Assembly: GCF_009766095.1 (NCBI RefSeq)
Contig: NZ_LMUD01000023.1
Coordinates: 154,279 to 218,278, forward strand
Direction of reading: 5' to 3'
Origin: Granulicella sp. S190
GTDB taxonomy: Bacteria > Acidobacteriota > Terriglobia > Terriglobales > Acidobacteriaceae
DNA length: 64,000 nucleotides
The notes under the pieces are model-generated. The model searched no databases and was not told where the DNA came from. It saw only the letters and a list, made by a program, of their open reading frames with translations. This document shows positions 17,029 through 26,013 of this stretch, piece by piece. The position numbers were made by a program, and so were the translations under genes. The stretch's first letter is position 1; each line of letters starts with the position of its first letter.

Positions 17029-20000
17029 ACATCTCTGCTCCCTTTATTCACCGCCCCGTGGCGACGACGCTGCTAACGGTCGCGATTGCGATTGCGGGTG
17101 CCATTGCGTTTAATGTGCTTCCTGTCTCTCCGCTGCCCCAGGTGGACTTCCCAACTATTTCGGTGAGCGCAAGTCTACCGGGCGGCAGCGCCGAGATTAT
17201 GGCTTCATCGGTGGCGACTCCGTTGGAGCGGCAGTTTGGACATATCGCGGGTGTGACCGAGATGACGTCGGCGAGCAGCCTGGGGTCGACCTCGGTGACG
17301 ATTCAGTTTGACCTGAGCCGGAATATCGATGGTGCTGCCCGTGATGTGGAAGCTGCGATCAATGCCGCGCGGACTTACCTTCCGGCGAATCTTCCGGCGA
17401 ACCCTACGTATCGCAAGGTGAACCCGGCGGATGCGCCGATCATGATTCTTGGGTTGACGTCGGACAAGTACGGACCGGACAAGCTGTATGACGAAGCATC
17501 GACGGTGATTCAGCAGAAACTGTCGCAGATTCAAGGGGTGGGACAAGTGAATCCTGGGGGCGGTGCACTGCCTTCGGTTCGCATTGAGGTGAATCCGACG
17601 AAGCTTGCGAGCTTCGGGATGACGATGGCGAATGTGCAGGCGGTGGTGAGCCTGCAGAACTCGGATCTGGCGAAGGGCCAGATTTCGAATGGAGACGTCT
17701 CTGCCGACATTATTGCGAATGACCAGATCTCGCATGCGGAGGACTACAAGCCGATCATCATCGGTTACAACAATGGGTCGGCGGTGCGGCTGTCGGACGT
17801 AGCGGATGTGGTGGACTCGGTGCAGAATATTCGAGCGGCCGGGTATCTGAACGGCAAGCGGGCCGTGATGCTGATTATCTTTCGGCAGCCGGGCGCGAAC
17901 ATCATCGACACGGTAGATCGCATTCGGGCGCAACTGCCTTCGGTGGAGGCGTCGATTCCAAAGGGGATCGATACGACGATTGTGCTGGATCGAACGACAA
18001 CGATTCGCGCTTCGGTAAGCGATGTAGAGCGGACACTGCTGCTTTCGATTGCGCTGGTGATCGTGGTGGTGTTCATCTTTCTGCGCAATGGAAGGGCAAC
18101 TCTGATTCCGGCGGTAGCGGTCCCAGTGTCGCTGATTGGCACCTTTGCGGTGATGTATTTGTTTGGATACAGCATCGACAACCTGTCGCTGATGGCGTTA
18201 ACGATTTCGACCGGGTTCGTTGTGGATGACGCGATTGTGGTGATGGAGAACATCACGCGGCATCTTGAAGCTGGGATGAAGCCGTTTCCCGCGGCATTGC
18301 GAGGAGCGAAGGAGATTGGGTTTACGGTGATGTCGATCAGCATCTCCCTGATCGCTGTGTTTATTCCTCTGCTGCTGATGGGTGGGATTGTCGGCCGGCT
18401 GTTTCGCGAGTTTGCGGTGACGCTTTCGACGGCAATTCTGGTTTCGATGGTGATCTCGTTGACGACGACGCCGATGATGTGCGCGTACCTGTTGCGAGAT
18501 GAACATGCACGGAAACATGGGCGCCTCTATATGGCGACGGAGAGGTTCTTCGACGGGGTGTTGTCACTCTATCGGCGCAGCCTTCACTGGGTGTTGGAAA
18601 ACCCCGGGCTTACGCTGACGGTGCTGTTTCTGACGATTGCGCTGAACGTTGCACTGGTGATCAAAATACCCAAAGGATTTTTCCCGCAGCAGGATACGGG
18701 GTCGCTTGCGGGGGGCGTGCAAGGGCCGCAGGATTCTTCGTTCCCTGCAATGAACGAGTCGATTATTCAGATCGGCAAGGTGATCAAGAGCGATCCGGCG
18801 GTGCAGAATGTGATTGCCTTTACCGGTGGGCAGGGCGCGAGTAACTCGGGGAATATCTTCGTTGCGCTGAAGCCGCTGAATGTGAGAAAAATTGGCGCGC
18901 CGGACATTATTAACCGGCTGCGGCCAAAGTTGAACCGGCTTCCCGTGGCTTCAGCGTTTCTGCAGGCTTCGCAGGACCTGCGTATTGGGGGACGATCGAG
19001 CAGTGCGCTTTATCAGTACACGATTCAGGCAGACAGTCTGGCGGACCTGAAGACGTGGGGGCCGAAGCTGTTGGCGAAGATGAAGGTTCTGCCTGGTTTG
19101 CAGGACGTGAATACGGATCAACAGAACGGCGGGCTGGACGAGATGCTGACGTACGATCGCGTGACCGCGGCGAAGCTGGGTCAGACGGCGCAGTCTCTCG
19201 ATCAGGGGCTGTACAGCGCGTTTGGGCAGTCGGAAGTTTCGATCATTTATACGCAGCTGAATCAGTACTACGTGGTGCTTGAGGTAGCTCCGGAGTACTG
19301 GCAGACGCCGGCAGGGTTAAAGAATATATATTTTCACCCCGCGGGAACGAGTAGTACGACTGCCAGTGGCAATGTGCCGTTGGCTACGATGGCGACGAAC
19401 CAGACAAACACGACGCCGTTATCGTTGAATCATACCGGGTTGTTTCCCTCGGTTACGGTGTCGTTTAATTTAGCGCCCGGGGTTTCGTTGAGCGATGCCA
19501 CGCTAAAGATCACGCAGATGCAGCAGGAACTGGGAACACCTACCACTGTGCATGGTTTTTTTGCGGGGACTCTGCTGGCGTATCAACAGTCGCTGGGGAC
19601 GGAGCCGTTGCTGGTTTTGACGGCGCTGCTTGCGGTCTATATTGTGCTTGGCGTGTTGTACGAGAGCCTGGTGCATCCTCTGACGATTCTTTCGACGCTG
19701 CCTTCAGCGAGCGTGGGAGCGATGCTTGCGTTGATGCTCTTCAAGACGGATTTGAACGTCATCTCGATTATTGGAATCGTGCTGCTGATCGGTATCGTGA
19801 AGAAGAATGCGATCATGATGATCGACTTTGCGCTGCAGGCGGAGCGGGAGGGCGGCATGAATACCGAGGATGCGATCTTCGAGGCTTGCATGCTGCGTTT
19901 CCGGCCTATTCTGATGACGACGATGGCTGCGTTGTTCGGCGCGCTGCCGCTGGCATTCGGCACAGGCACCGGGTCGGAGCTGCGCCGGCCGCTGGGCATC

Positions 20001-20156
20001 ACGATTGTTGGGGGGTTGATCGTGAGTCAGTTGCTTACGCTTTATACGACCCCCGTTGTTTACCTGACGCTGGACCGGCTGCGCCTGCGTGCGCTTGGCC
20101 GGAAGCACGATACTTTTCACCCCGCGGACGGCCCTGCTGCCGCTGCCGCGGAGTAG
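17025..20156 (+). CDS. mdtC: RND multidrug pump subunit (MdtC type)
   Basis: This second RND subunit of 1043 residues has normal family length. It has the same landmarks as its neighbour: FIHRPVATTLLTVAIA at the N terminus, GFVVDDAIVVMENI, GRLFREFAVTLSTAILVSMVISL and GIVKKNAIMMIDFAL. A much shorter Thr/Asn/Ser-rich stretch (about residues 778-805) sits where the partner has its long insert, so the same loop varies in both. The ATG overlaps the previous stop codon (ATGA). Two different RND subunits in a row behind one adaptor is the hallmark of the MdtABC arrangement. Confidence 0.93.
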   Translation: MNISAPFIHRPVATTLLTVAIAIAGAIAFNVLPVSPLPQVDFPTISVSASLPGGSAEIMASSVATPLERQFGHIAGVTEMTSASSLGSTSVTIQFDLSRNIDGAARDVEAAINAARTYLPANLPANPTYRKVNPADAPIMILGLTSDKYGPDKLYDEASTVIQQKLSQIQGVGQVNPGGGALPSVRIEVNPTKLASFGMTMANVQAVVSLQNSDLAKGQISNGDVSADIIANDQISHAEDYKPIIIGYNNGSAVRLSDVADVVDSVQNIRAAGYLNGKRAVMLIIFRQPGANIIDTVDRIRAQLPSVEASIPKGIDTTIVLDRTTTIRASVSDVERTLLLSIALVIVVVFIFLRNGRATLIPAVAVPVSLIGTFAVMYLFGYSIDNLSLMALTISTGFVVDDAIVVMENITRHLEAGMKPFPAALRGAKEIGFTVMSISISLIAVFIPLLLMGGIVGRLFREFAVTLSTAILVSMVISLTTTPMMCAYLLRDEHARKHGRLYMATERFFDGVLSLYRRSLHWVLENPGLTLTVLFLTIALNVALVIKIPKGFFPQQDTGSLAGGVQGPQDSSFPAMNESIIQIGKVIKSDPAVQNVIAFTGGQGASNSGNIFVALKPLNVRKIGAPDIINRLRPKLNRLPVASAFLQASQDLRIGGRSSSALYQYTIQADSLADLKTWGPKLLAKMKVLPGLQDVNTDQQNGGLDEMLTYDRVTAAKLGQTAQSLDQGLYSAFGQSEVSIIYTQLNQYYVVLEVAPEYWQTPAGLKNIYFHPAGTSSTTASGNVPLATMATNQTNTTPLSLNHTGLFPSVTVSFNLAPGVSLSDATLKITQMQQELGTPTTVHGFFAGTLLAYQQSLGTEPLLVLTALLAVYIVLGVLYESLVHPLTILSTLPSASVGAMLALMLFKTDLNVISIIGIVLLIGIVKKNAIMMIDFALQAEREGGMNTEDAIFEACMLRFRPILMTTMAALFGALPLAFGTGTGSELRRPLGITIVGGLIVSQLLTLYTTPVVYLTLDRLRLRALGRKHDTFHPADGPAAAAAE

Positions 20157-20162
20157 AACCGG

Positions 20163-21689
20163 ATGTATACCACTATGACGAACTTTCGATTGGCTCTCGC
20201 GATGTGCCCGGCGCTTACGGCGCTTCTGCTGACTGGATGCATGGTTGGGCCGAAGTATCATGTGCCGCCGGCGGCAGCGCAGGCGCCCCCGGTGACGTAC
20301 AAGGAATCGCCGACACAATTTCAAGATACGGATGGCTGGAAGGTGGCGCAGCCGCAGGACGCGATGTTGCATGGAAAGTGGTGGGAGATCTACCAGGATC
20401 CCGAGTTGAATGCTTTGGAAGAGCGGTTGAATATCGACAACCAGAACATTAAGCAGTTTTTCGCGAACTTTATGGAGGCGCGAACTCTGGTGGCGCAGGC
20501 TCGTTCGCAACTTTATCCCACGGTTTCGGTGGGCCCTTCGTACCAACGAGCTAAGACGTCATCAAACCTGGGGACCTCCAGTGTTGCGAATCCCGGCCGG
20601 CAGAGCTCGGTTGGATCCCTACCGGCCACTGTTTCCTGGGAGCCAGACCTTTGGGGGAAAGTTCGAAATACGATCCGCGAGGAGCAGTACAACGCGCAGT
20701 TGAGTGCGGCCGATCTTGAGAATGAGAAGCTGACCGAGCAGGCAAGTCTTGCCACGTTCTTCTTTGAGATTCGCGGCCAGGATGCGCTGCAGGCGATTTT
20801 GAACGACACGGTGGAGGCGGATAAGAAGGCACTGGAGTTGACCCGGGCGCAGTACGAGACAGGGGTCGGCGATCGCATCTCGGTGGTGGAGGCCGAGAAT
20901 ACGCTACAGAATGTGCAGGCGCAGGCGATCAACCTTGGCGTGGCGCGCGCGCAGTTTGAGCATGCGATTGCCATGTTGGTGGGAGCCAATGCGTCGGCAT
21001 TTTCGATTCCTGTGAAGGCTGTGAGTGTGAGCCCGCCGCCGGTTCCAATCGGGTTGCCGTCGGCGTTGCTGGAGAGGCGGCCGGATATTGCTGCGTCGGA
21101 GCGAAACATGGCGGCAGCAAATGCGGAGATTGGGATTGCGACAGCTGCGTTTTATCCGAATCTGACATTGAGCGCAGAGGGCGGCTTCGAGAGTTCGTCG
21201 TTCAAACATTTGTTCGACTGGCCGAGCCGGTTCTGGTCGATTGGTCCCACCGTGAGTGAGACGGTCTTCGATGCGGGGCTACGGCGGGCAGAGGTGAATC
21301 AGTTTGTGGAGGTCTACAACGCCGACGTCGCCAGTTATCGACAGACGGTGCTTACCGGGTTTCAGCAGGTGGAGGATGCGCTCGCGTCGGTGCGGATTCT
21401 TTCTCAACAACTTATTCAACAGCAGGCGGCGGAGAAGTCCGCGCAGGAGTTTGTCACGCTGGAGACGGCAAGGTACGAGACTGGCATCGATCCTTACGTG
21501 GATGTGGTGACAGCGCAGACTACTCTGCTGACGGATCGCCAGTCTGTCGCGAGTCTGCGGGTGCAGGAGATGACGGCGTCGGTGCAGTTGATCGAGGCGC
21601 TGGGCGGCGGATGGGATCGTTCGCAGCTTCCGACTCCGGCACAGGTTTCGCAGAAGCTTACGAAGGCGGAGACGACGATTCAGAGGTAG
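20163..21689 (+). CDS. Outer-membrane efflux lipoprotein (NodT/OprM family)
   Basis: This is the outer-membrane channel of the RND system. The signal peptide ends in the lipobox LLTGC (about residues 22-26), so it is lipidated. The motif MVGPKYHVPP follows, as in NodT-family proteins. Two repeated helical outer-membrane-factor domains are present, with RRPDIAASERNMAAANAEIGIATAAFYPNL and GLRRAEVNQF as typical segments. Its 508 residues are normal. It starts 6 bp after the mdtC-type gene and completes a four-gene tripartite efflux operon. Confidence 0.93.
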   Translation: MYTTMTNFRLALAMCPALTALLLTGCMVGPKYHVPPAAAQAPPVTYKESPTQFQDTDGWKVAQPQDAMLHGKWWEIYQDPELNALEERLNIDNQNIKQFFANFMEARTLVAQARSQLYPTVSVGPSYQRAKTSSNLGTSSVANPGRQSSVGSLPATVSWEPDLWGKVRNTIREEQYNAQLSAADLENEKLTEQASLATFFFEIRGQDALQAILNDTVEADKKALELTRAQYETGVGDRISVVEAENTLQNVQAQAINLGVARAQFEHAIAMLVGANASAFSIPVKAVSVSPPPVPIGLPSALLERRPDIAASERNMAAANAEIGIATAAFYPNLTLSAEGGFESSSFKHLFDWPSRFWSIGPTVSETVFDAGLRRAEVNQFVEVYNADVASYRQTVLTGFQQVEDALASVRILSQQLIQQQAAEKSAQEFVTLETARYETGIDPYVDVVTAQTTLLTDRQSVASLRVQEMTASVQLIEALGGGWDRSQLPTPAQVSQKLTKAETTIQR

Positions 21690-21806
21690 GGCGCCGGTGA
21701 CCTTTCGTCGGTGATCGTGTAGGGTTTTTATGTCTGGCGTGGGTGACGTTTTTACACAGCGCACAATTTTTGCAGGTCTATCGAGTTACAAAAAGGTACG
21801 GGTTGA

Positions 21807-24488
21807 ATGCGAATGAAAGTTTTGGGATCGGCTTTGGTGTTGGTTGCTGCGGGTTCGATGGGGTTGGGTTCGATGGCTAATGCGGCTGACCGGTCTGTGG
21901 CGGAGCCAGTAACGTTGAGCTCCGGCTGGCAGTTGCAGGACTCCGCAAAGGTTTCTCAGACGGGGGATGTGATCGCTTCGACAGGCTTCAGGCCACAGGG
22001 TTGGTACGCGGCTACGATGCCGGGGACGGTGCTGACGACGCTGGTGAATGCCGGCGTCTACCCGGAGCCTCTGTATGGGGAGAATAATCGTCCCGACAAG
22101 ATTCCTGAGAGCCTGGCGCGTACTCCATACTGGTATCGCACGGTTTTTGAAGTGCCGAAGGCTTACGCCGGCAGACATGTGTGGCTGAACCTTGAAGGAA
22201 TTAATTTCTCTGCACAGGTATGGGTGAATGGAGTGCAGGTCGGCACGATGAAGGGAGCATTCAAGCGCGGGATCTTCGACATCTCGCCGAATGTGAAGGC
22301 CGGCAAGAAGGCGGTTCTTGCGGTGCTGGTGTCGCCGCAGCCACACCCGGGCGATCCGCATGAACATACGATTCACAACGGCATGGGCTTGAACGGCGGA
22401 ATCACTGCGATCGACGGTCCAACATTTCTTTCAACGATTGGCTGGGACTGGATTCCTGCGATACGGGATCGGGATACAGGGATCTGGCAGAAGGTGTACC
22501 TGTCGGCGAGTGGGCCGGTGGTGATTAAGGATCCTCTGGTGTCGACGGATCTTCCGCTGCCCAGAACAGACACAGCCGATGTTTCGGTGCAGGCGCGGGT
22601 GGAGAATGTAACCGACGCGCCGCAGAAGGGCGTGTTGAAGGGAAGCTTCGGCGATGTGACGTTTGAGCAGAGCGTAGAGGTGGCGGCGCACAGCTCGCAG
22701 ATGCTGACGATCGATCCGAAGAGTACGCCGGCGATGCACCTGGAGCACCCGAAGCTGTGGTGGCCGAATGGCTATGGCCCGCAGGACCTCTACAAGCTGC
22801 ACCTGAGCTTTGAGACAGACGGGAAGGAATCGGATAACAAGGATGTAAGTTTTGGAGTGCGCAAGTTCAGTTATGCGGTCGCGGATTCGGAGAACCTAAC
22901 GATTTCGGTGAACGGCGTTCGCGTGTTTATTCGCGGCGGGGACTGGGGCCTGGATGAGGCGTTGAAGCGCAATCCGCGGGAGCGGCTGGAGGCACAGATT
23001 CGGATGCACCAGATTGCGAATATGAACATGATTCGCAACTGGGTGGGGCAGAGTACCAGCGAAGATTTTTATGAGCTATGCGACAAGTACGGGATCCTGG
23101 TGTGGGATGAGTTTTTTCAGCCGAATCCGTCGGATGGTCCTGACCCTGAAGATTTCGATACGTACATGGCCAATGTGCGGGACAAGATTCTGCGGTTCCG
23201 AAACCATGCGTCCATTGTGCTGTGGTGCGCGCGCAACGAGGGAAATCCGCCGAAGAAGATCGACGATGCGCTGCATGTTTTGATGAGCGAGCTTGAGCCG
23301 AACCGGCTGTACCAGGCGAACTCCAACGATGGACGTGGAGTTCACTCGGGTGGGCCTTACCATTGGCGGACGCCGCGTGAGTTCTATGTTTATAACGAGG
23401 CCTTCAAGTCGGAGATAGGAAGCGTGTCGGTGCCGACGCTTGAATCGATTCACGGGATGATGCCGGAGAAGGATTGGGAGACGATCAACGACGACTGGGC
23501 GGAGCATGACCTGGCCAAGGGCGCCTCGGACGGAGACACTTACCCTGCGGTGCTAGCTGCTCGCTATGGCAAGGTGGCGAACCTTGCGGATTTTGTACGG
23601 AAGGGTCAGCTGATGAACTATGAGGCGTTTCGCGCGATGTACGAGGGACGCAACGCGAAGATGTTCCATCCGACGACCGGCGTGATTACGTGGATGAGCA
23701 ACCCGGCGCAGCCGAGCTTTGTATGGCAGATCTATCATCACGATCTTGAGCCGAACTCTGCTCTGTTCGCAGTGAAGAAGGCTGCGGAGCCGGTGCATAT
23801 TCAGTTGAATGAGGCGACGGGTGAGGTGCAGGTGATCAACAATCTGGATGCTCCGCTGGAAGGAGCTCGTGCTCATCTGGCGATCTACAATCTGGACGGC
23901 TCGGTGCAGTATGAACACGACTATGAGGTTTCTGCCGCGGCTAGTCTGGCGACTACGCTGGGTGCGGTGGCGTGGCCTGCGAATCTTTCGGCTGTGCACT
24001 TCGTGAAGCTGACGTTGCATGACTCGACCGGAAAGATGGTTTCGGACAACTTCTACTGGCGCGCGTTGCCGGACCACCAGGATGACCTGACAGCTCTTGG
24101 AGGCTTGCAAGCCGTGGTGCTCGACGCGAAGGTGAGCCGCAGCGATGGGGAGGGGAAGAGCGTGATTTCGGTGACGCTGCACAATCCTGGGAAGGCGGTT
24201 GCGTTGATGAGTCATCTGCAGCTGCGACGCAGGCGCTCGGGGGAGCGGGTGTTGCCGGTTTATTACAGCGACAACTATGTCTCTCTGCTGCCGGATGAGA
24301 CGAAGACGATCACGATGGAGGCGGCGACGGCGGAGCTGAAGGACGAGGATGCGCTGGTGGTTGTGGATGGATGGAATGTGGGTGTTGTTGCCGGAAGTGC
24401 CGCAGGTGTTGGGATTGAGGCTAATGCAGCGGCGCTTGTGGAGCATTGGCCGGTGACGGGGTTGCCGATGATCTCGGCCGCGCAGTGA
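21807..24488 (+). CDS. Secreted GH2 glycosidase (beta-mannosidase/exo-glucosaminidase-like)
   Basis: The protein has a signal peptide ending AMANA-like (GLGSMANAADRS), then the GH2 sugar-binding, immunoglobulin-like and TIM-barrel domains. Family landmarks are PGTVLTTLVNAGVYPEPLYGEN, TPYWYRTVFEVP, LEGINFSAQVWVNG, LWWPNGYGPQ, GGDWGLDEAL and NMIRNWVGQS. Glu478 in CARNEGNPP fits the acid/base position, and Glu536 in FKSEIGSVSVP fits the nucleophile region. Its 893 residues fit the mannosidase/exo-beta-glucosaminidase branch. The exact substrate cannot be told from sequence alone. The start codon is the first ATG, and the gene stands alone. Confidence 0.9.
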   Translation: MRMKVLGSALVLVAAGSMGLGSMANAADRSVAEPVTLSSGWQLQDSAKVSQTGDVIASTGFRPQGWYAATMPGTVLTTLVNAGVYPEPLYGENNRPDKIPESLARTPYWYRTVFEVPKAYAGRHVWLNLEGINFSAQVWVNGVQVGTMKGAFKRGIFDISPNVKAGKKAVLAVLVSPQPHPGDPHEHTIHNGMGLNGGITAIDGPTFLSTIGWDWIPAIRDRDTGIWQKVYLSASGPVVIKDPLVSTDLPLPRTDTADVSVQARVENVTDAPQKGVLKGSFGDVTFEQSVEVAAHSSQMLTIDPKSTPAMHLEHPKLWWPNGYGPQDLYKLHLSFETDGKESDNKDVSFGVRKFSYAVADSENLTISVNGVRVFIRGGDWGLDEALKRNPRERLEAQIRMHQIANMNMIRNWVGQSTSEDFYELCDKYGILVWDEFFQPNPSDGPDPEDFDTYMANVRDKILRFRNHASIVLWCARNEGNPPKKIDDALHVLMSELEPNRLYQANSNDGRGVHSGGPYHWRTPREFYVYNEAFKSEIGSVSVPTLESIHGMMPEKDWETINDDWAEHDLAKGASDGDTYPAVLAARYGKVANLADFVRKGQLMNYEAFRAMYEGRNAKMFHPTTGVITWMSNPAQPSFVWQIYHHDLEPNSALFAVKKAAEPVHIQLNEATGEVQVINNLDAPLEGARAHLAIYNLDGSVQYEHDYEVSAAASLATTLGAVAWPANLSAVHFVKLTLHDSTGKMVSDNFYWRALPDHQDDLTALGGLQAVVLDAKVSRSDGEGKSVISVTLHNPGKAVALMSHLQLRRRRSGERVLPVYYSDNYVSLLPDETKTITMEAATAELKDEDALVVVDGWNVGVVAGSAAGVGIEANAAALVEHWPVTGLPMISAAQ

Positions 24489-24782
24489 ACGTACTGCGTG
24501 AATGCTGAGCTTCGCATGTATGCAGGCAGGCGGGAACTAGAGTCGCTTCCTCTTCTGTAGCGAGAGCTACGCAAGTCGGCTTGAGGCGATATCGGATGAC
24601 TATGAAATATGATCGGCACGCTGTTCTCGACAGATGCAGGCCCATAGATTTCTGTAGGTCTTAGCATCTCCGCATCCTGTTTCCAGACGAGCCTCTAAAG
24701 GAGCACACTGTGAGCAAGAGTTAATCTGCTCGAAGTCAGCCGCAAATATTCTGACAGAGGGAAGAATGGTAGAGGTGAACCT

Positions 24783-25172
24783 ATGAGTCATCTGATTCAC
24801 GATATCGGCGTCTCTCATCAGATCGGAAGATACAGCGATGCAATTGAAGTTAGTCCCAATATGCGTTGGCTCTTTACGTCCGGCACGCCAGGGTTGGAAG
24901 CCGATGGCAAGGTGCCGGCGGACATCAGCTGTCAGACCGAGCTCGCCTGGAAACATATACTCCACATGTTGGAGCGGGCAGATATGGCTCTCACCGATGT
25001 GGTCAAGATCACGCAGTATCTCACCCGTGCCGAAGATATTGCAGCTTATGCAAAGGTAAGGGCTCGTTACCTGGGCGACGTTGAGCCGGCATCGATGCTT
25101 CTCGTAATACCGCAGCTTGTGCGCCCCGAATTCTTAGTCGAGATAGAGATCATTGCCGCCAAGGCCCAGTAG
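24783..25172 (+). CDS. RidA-like protein, second copy
   Basis: This 129-residue YjgF/YER057c/UK114-family protein has LFTSGTPGLEADGKVP, the central helix CQTELAWKHILHMLERADMAL, VVKITQYLTRAEDIAAY and the C-terminal segment RPEFLVEIEIIAA. The substrate-binding arginine position reads EPASMLLVIPQLVRPE, unlike PPARSTV in the canonical copy at 10932. It may therefore act on a different substrate or bind rather than hydrolyse. About 290 bp upstream contain no recognisable gene. It converges with the beta-barrel gene. Confidence 0.85.
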   Translation: MSHLIHDIGVSHQIGRYSDAIEVSPNMRWLFTSGTPGLEADGKVPADISCQTELAWKHILHMLERADMALTDVVKITQYLTRAEDIAAYAKVRARYLGDVEPASMLLVIPQLVRPEFLVEIEIIAAKAQ

Positions 25173-25417
25173 GATGAGGAGACAGGTGACGGCTTATGTG
25201 CTCGGTTCAGAAGCTGCGCGCGGTTTGTTCTAGATAGAAAAGTATCGACCAACAGCACTTGTTACAGCTCAAACCACGATGGCCAGTGGTTTTGTAAGTA
25301 GGTGAGGAGCGCGCAACCCGCTGATGACTGAATACTGGCTTGCGCGCCGGTGCGATTCTCTTTGTTTCTTGCGTTTAACTCTTCGAGATCAACCCCTTGC
25401 CTGTGCGAATTCAGTCA

Positions 25418-26002
25418 CTAGTGTTTCAGCCGAAAGAGGATGCCGACGGAGACTCGAAGATCATTCTGCCGGTCGTCAGCGCCATTTCCGAACTTCGTTA
25501 AGAGGTAGTCGACTCGGACGGGCTCCAACACGATGCGCGAAGACAGCGGAAGACGAACACCGCCTCCTGTCTGAAGTGCGAAAGTATTTGAACCTCCAAA
25601 CCCTGTGTTGTCTGGAGCCAGGGAACCAGAGGTGTGCGCTCCACCGAGTAGAAGTTCACCAAAGGGCTGCCAGCGAGCACGCGGTCTGAACGGGAGATAA
25701 CGAGCTCCGAAGGTGTAGGTTGTCTGGGTAAGGTCGTAGTTATTCTGAGTGATTCCCGAGCGATGCGCGATCGTCAAGTCAGCTACCGCGGCAAGGTGAG
25801 AGGTGAGGCCTGCGTCAAGCTGCAGGCCTCCTCCGTTGAGCGAGACACAGTTGCAGCCGGGGAGAATATTTGTTTTGACGTAGGTGTAGTCGGCACCGAC
25901 AAGAATCGAGTGTCTCTCCTGCGCCACCGTGAAAGTTGAACCGACGATCAAGGCAAACAGGACCAGAAGACCTGCTCGATAGATGTTGTGAGTGATGAGC
26001 AT
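25418..26002 (-). CDS. Outer-membrane beta-barrel protein
   Basis: The signal peptide (LITHNIYRAGLLVLFALIVGSTFTVAQ) is followed by alternating hydrophobic strands typical of an 8-stranded barrel. It ends in RVSVGILFRLKH, with the aromatic-rich terminal strand. The 194 residues suit a small OmpA-like or porin-like barrel. The start at 26002 is supported by AAGGAG 7 bases upstream; the frame is open further upstream, inside the NHL gene. The gene begins 11 bp after that stop codon, making it the last gene of the leftward cluster. The function is unknown. Confidence 0.78.
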   Translation of the reverse strand: MLITHNIYRAGLLVLFALIVGSTFTVAQERHSILVGADYTYVKTNILPGCNCVSLNGGGLQLDAGLTSHLAAVADLTIAHRSGITQNNYDLTQTTYTFGARYLPFRPRARWQPFGELLLGGAHTSGSLAPDNTGFGGSNTFALQTGGGVRLPLSSRIVLEPVRVDYLLTKFGNGADDRQNDLRVSVGILFRLKH

Positions 26003-26013
26003 CAAAGGTCTCC

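Noticed and set aside
24489-24782. Gene or RNA between the GH2 and second RidA genes
   Set aside because: No frame with a ribosome-binding site or protein-like composition and no stable hairpin was seen.
25324-25689. 121-residue rightward open frame opposite the beta-barrel gene
   Set aside because: It lies antisense to a better supported gene with a signal peptide and strong ribosome-binding site, and has no motif.
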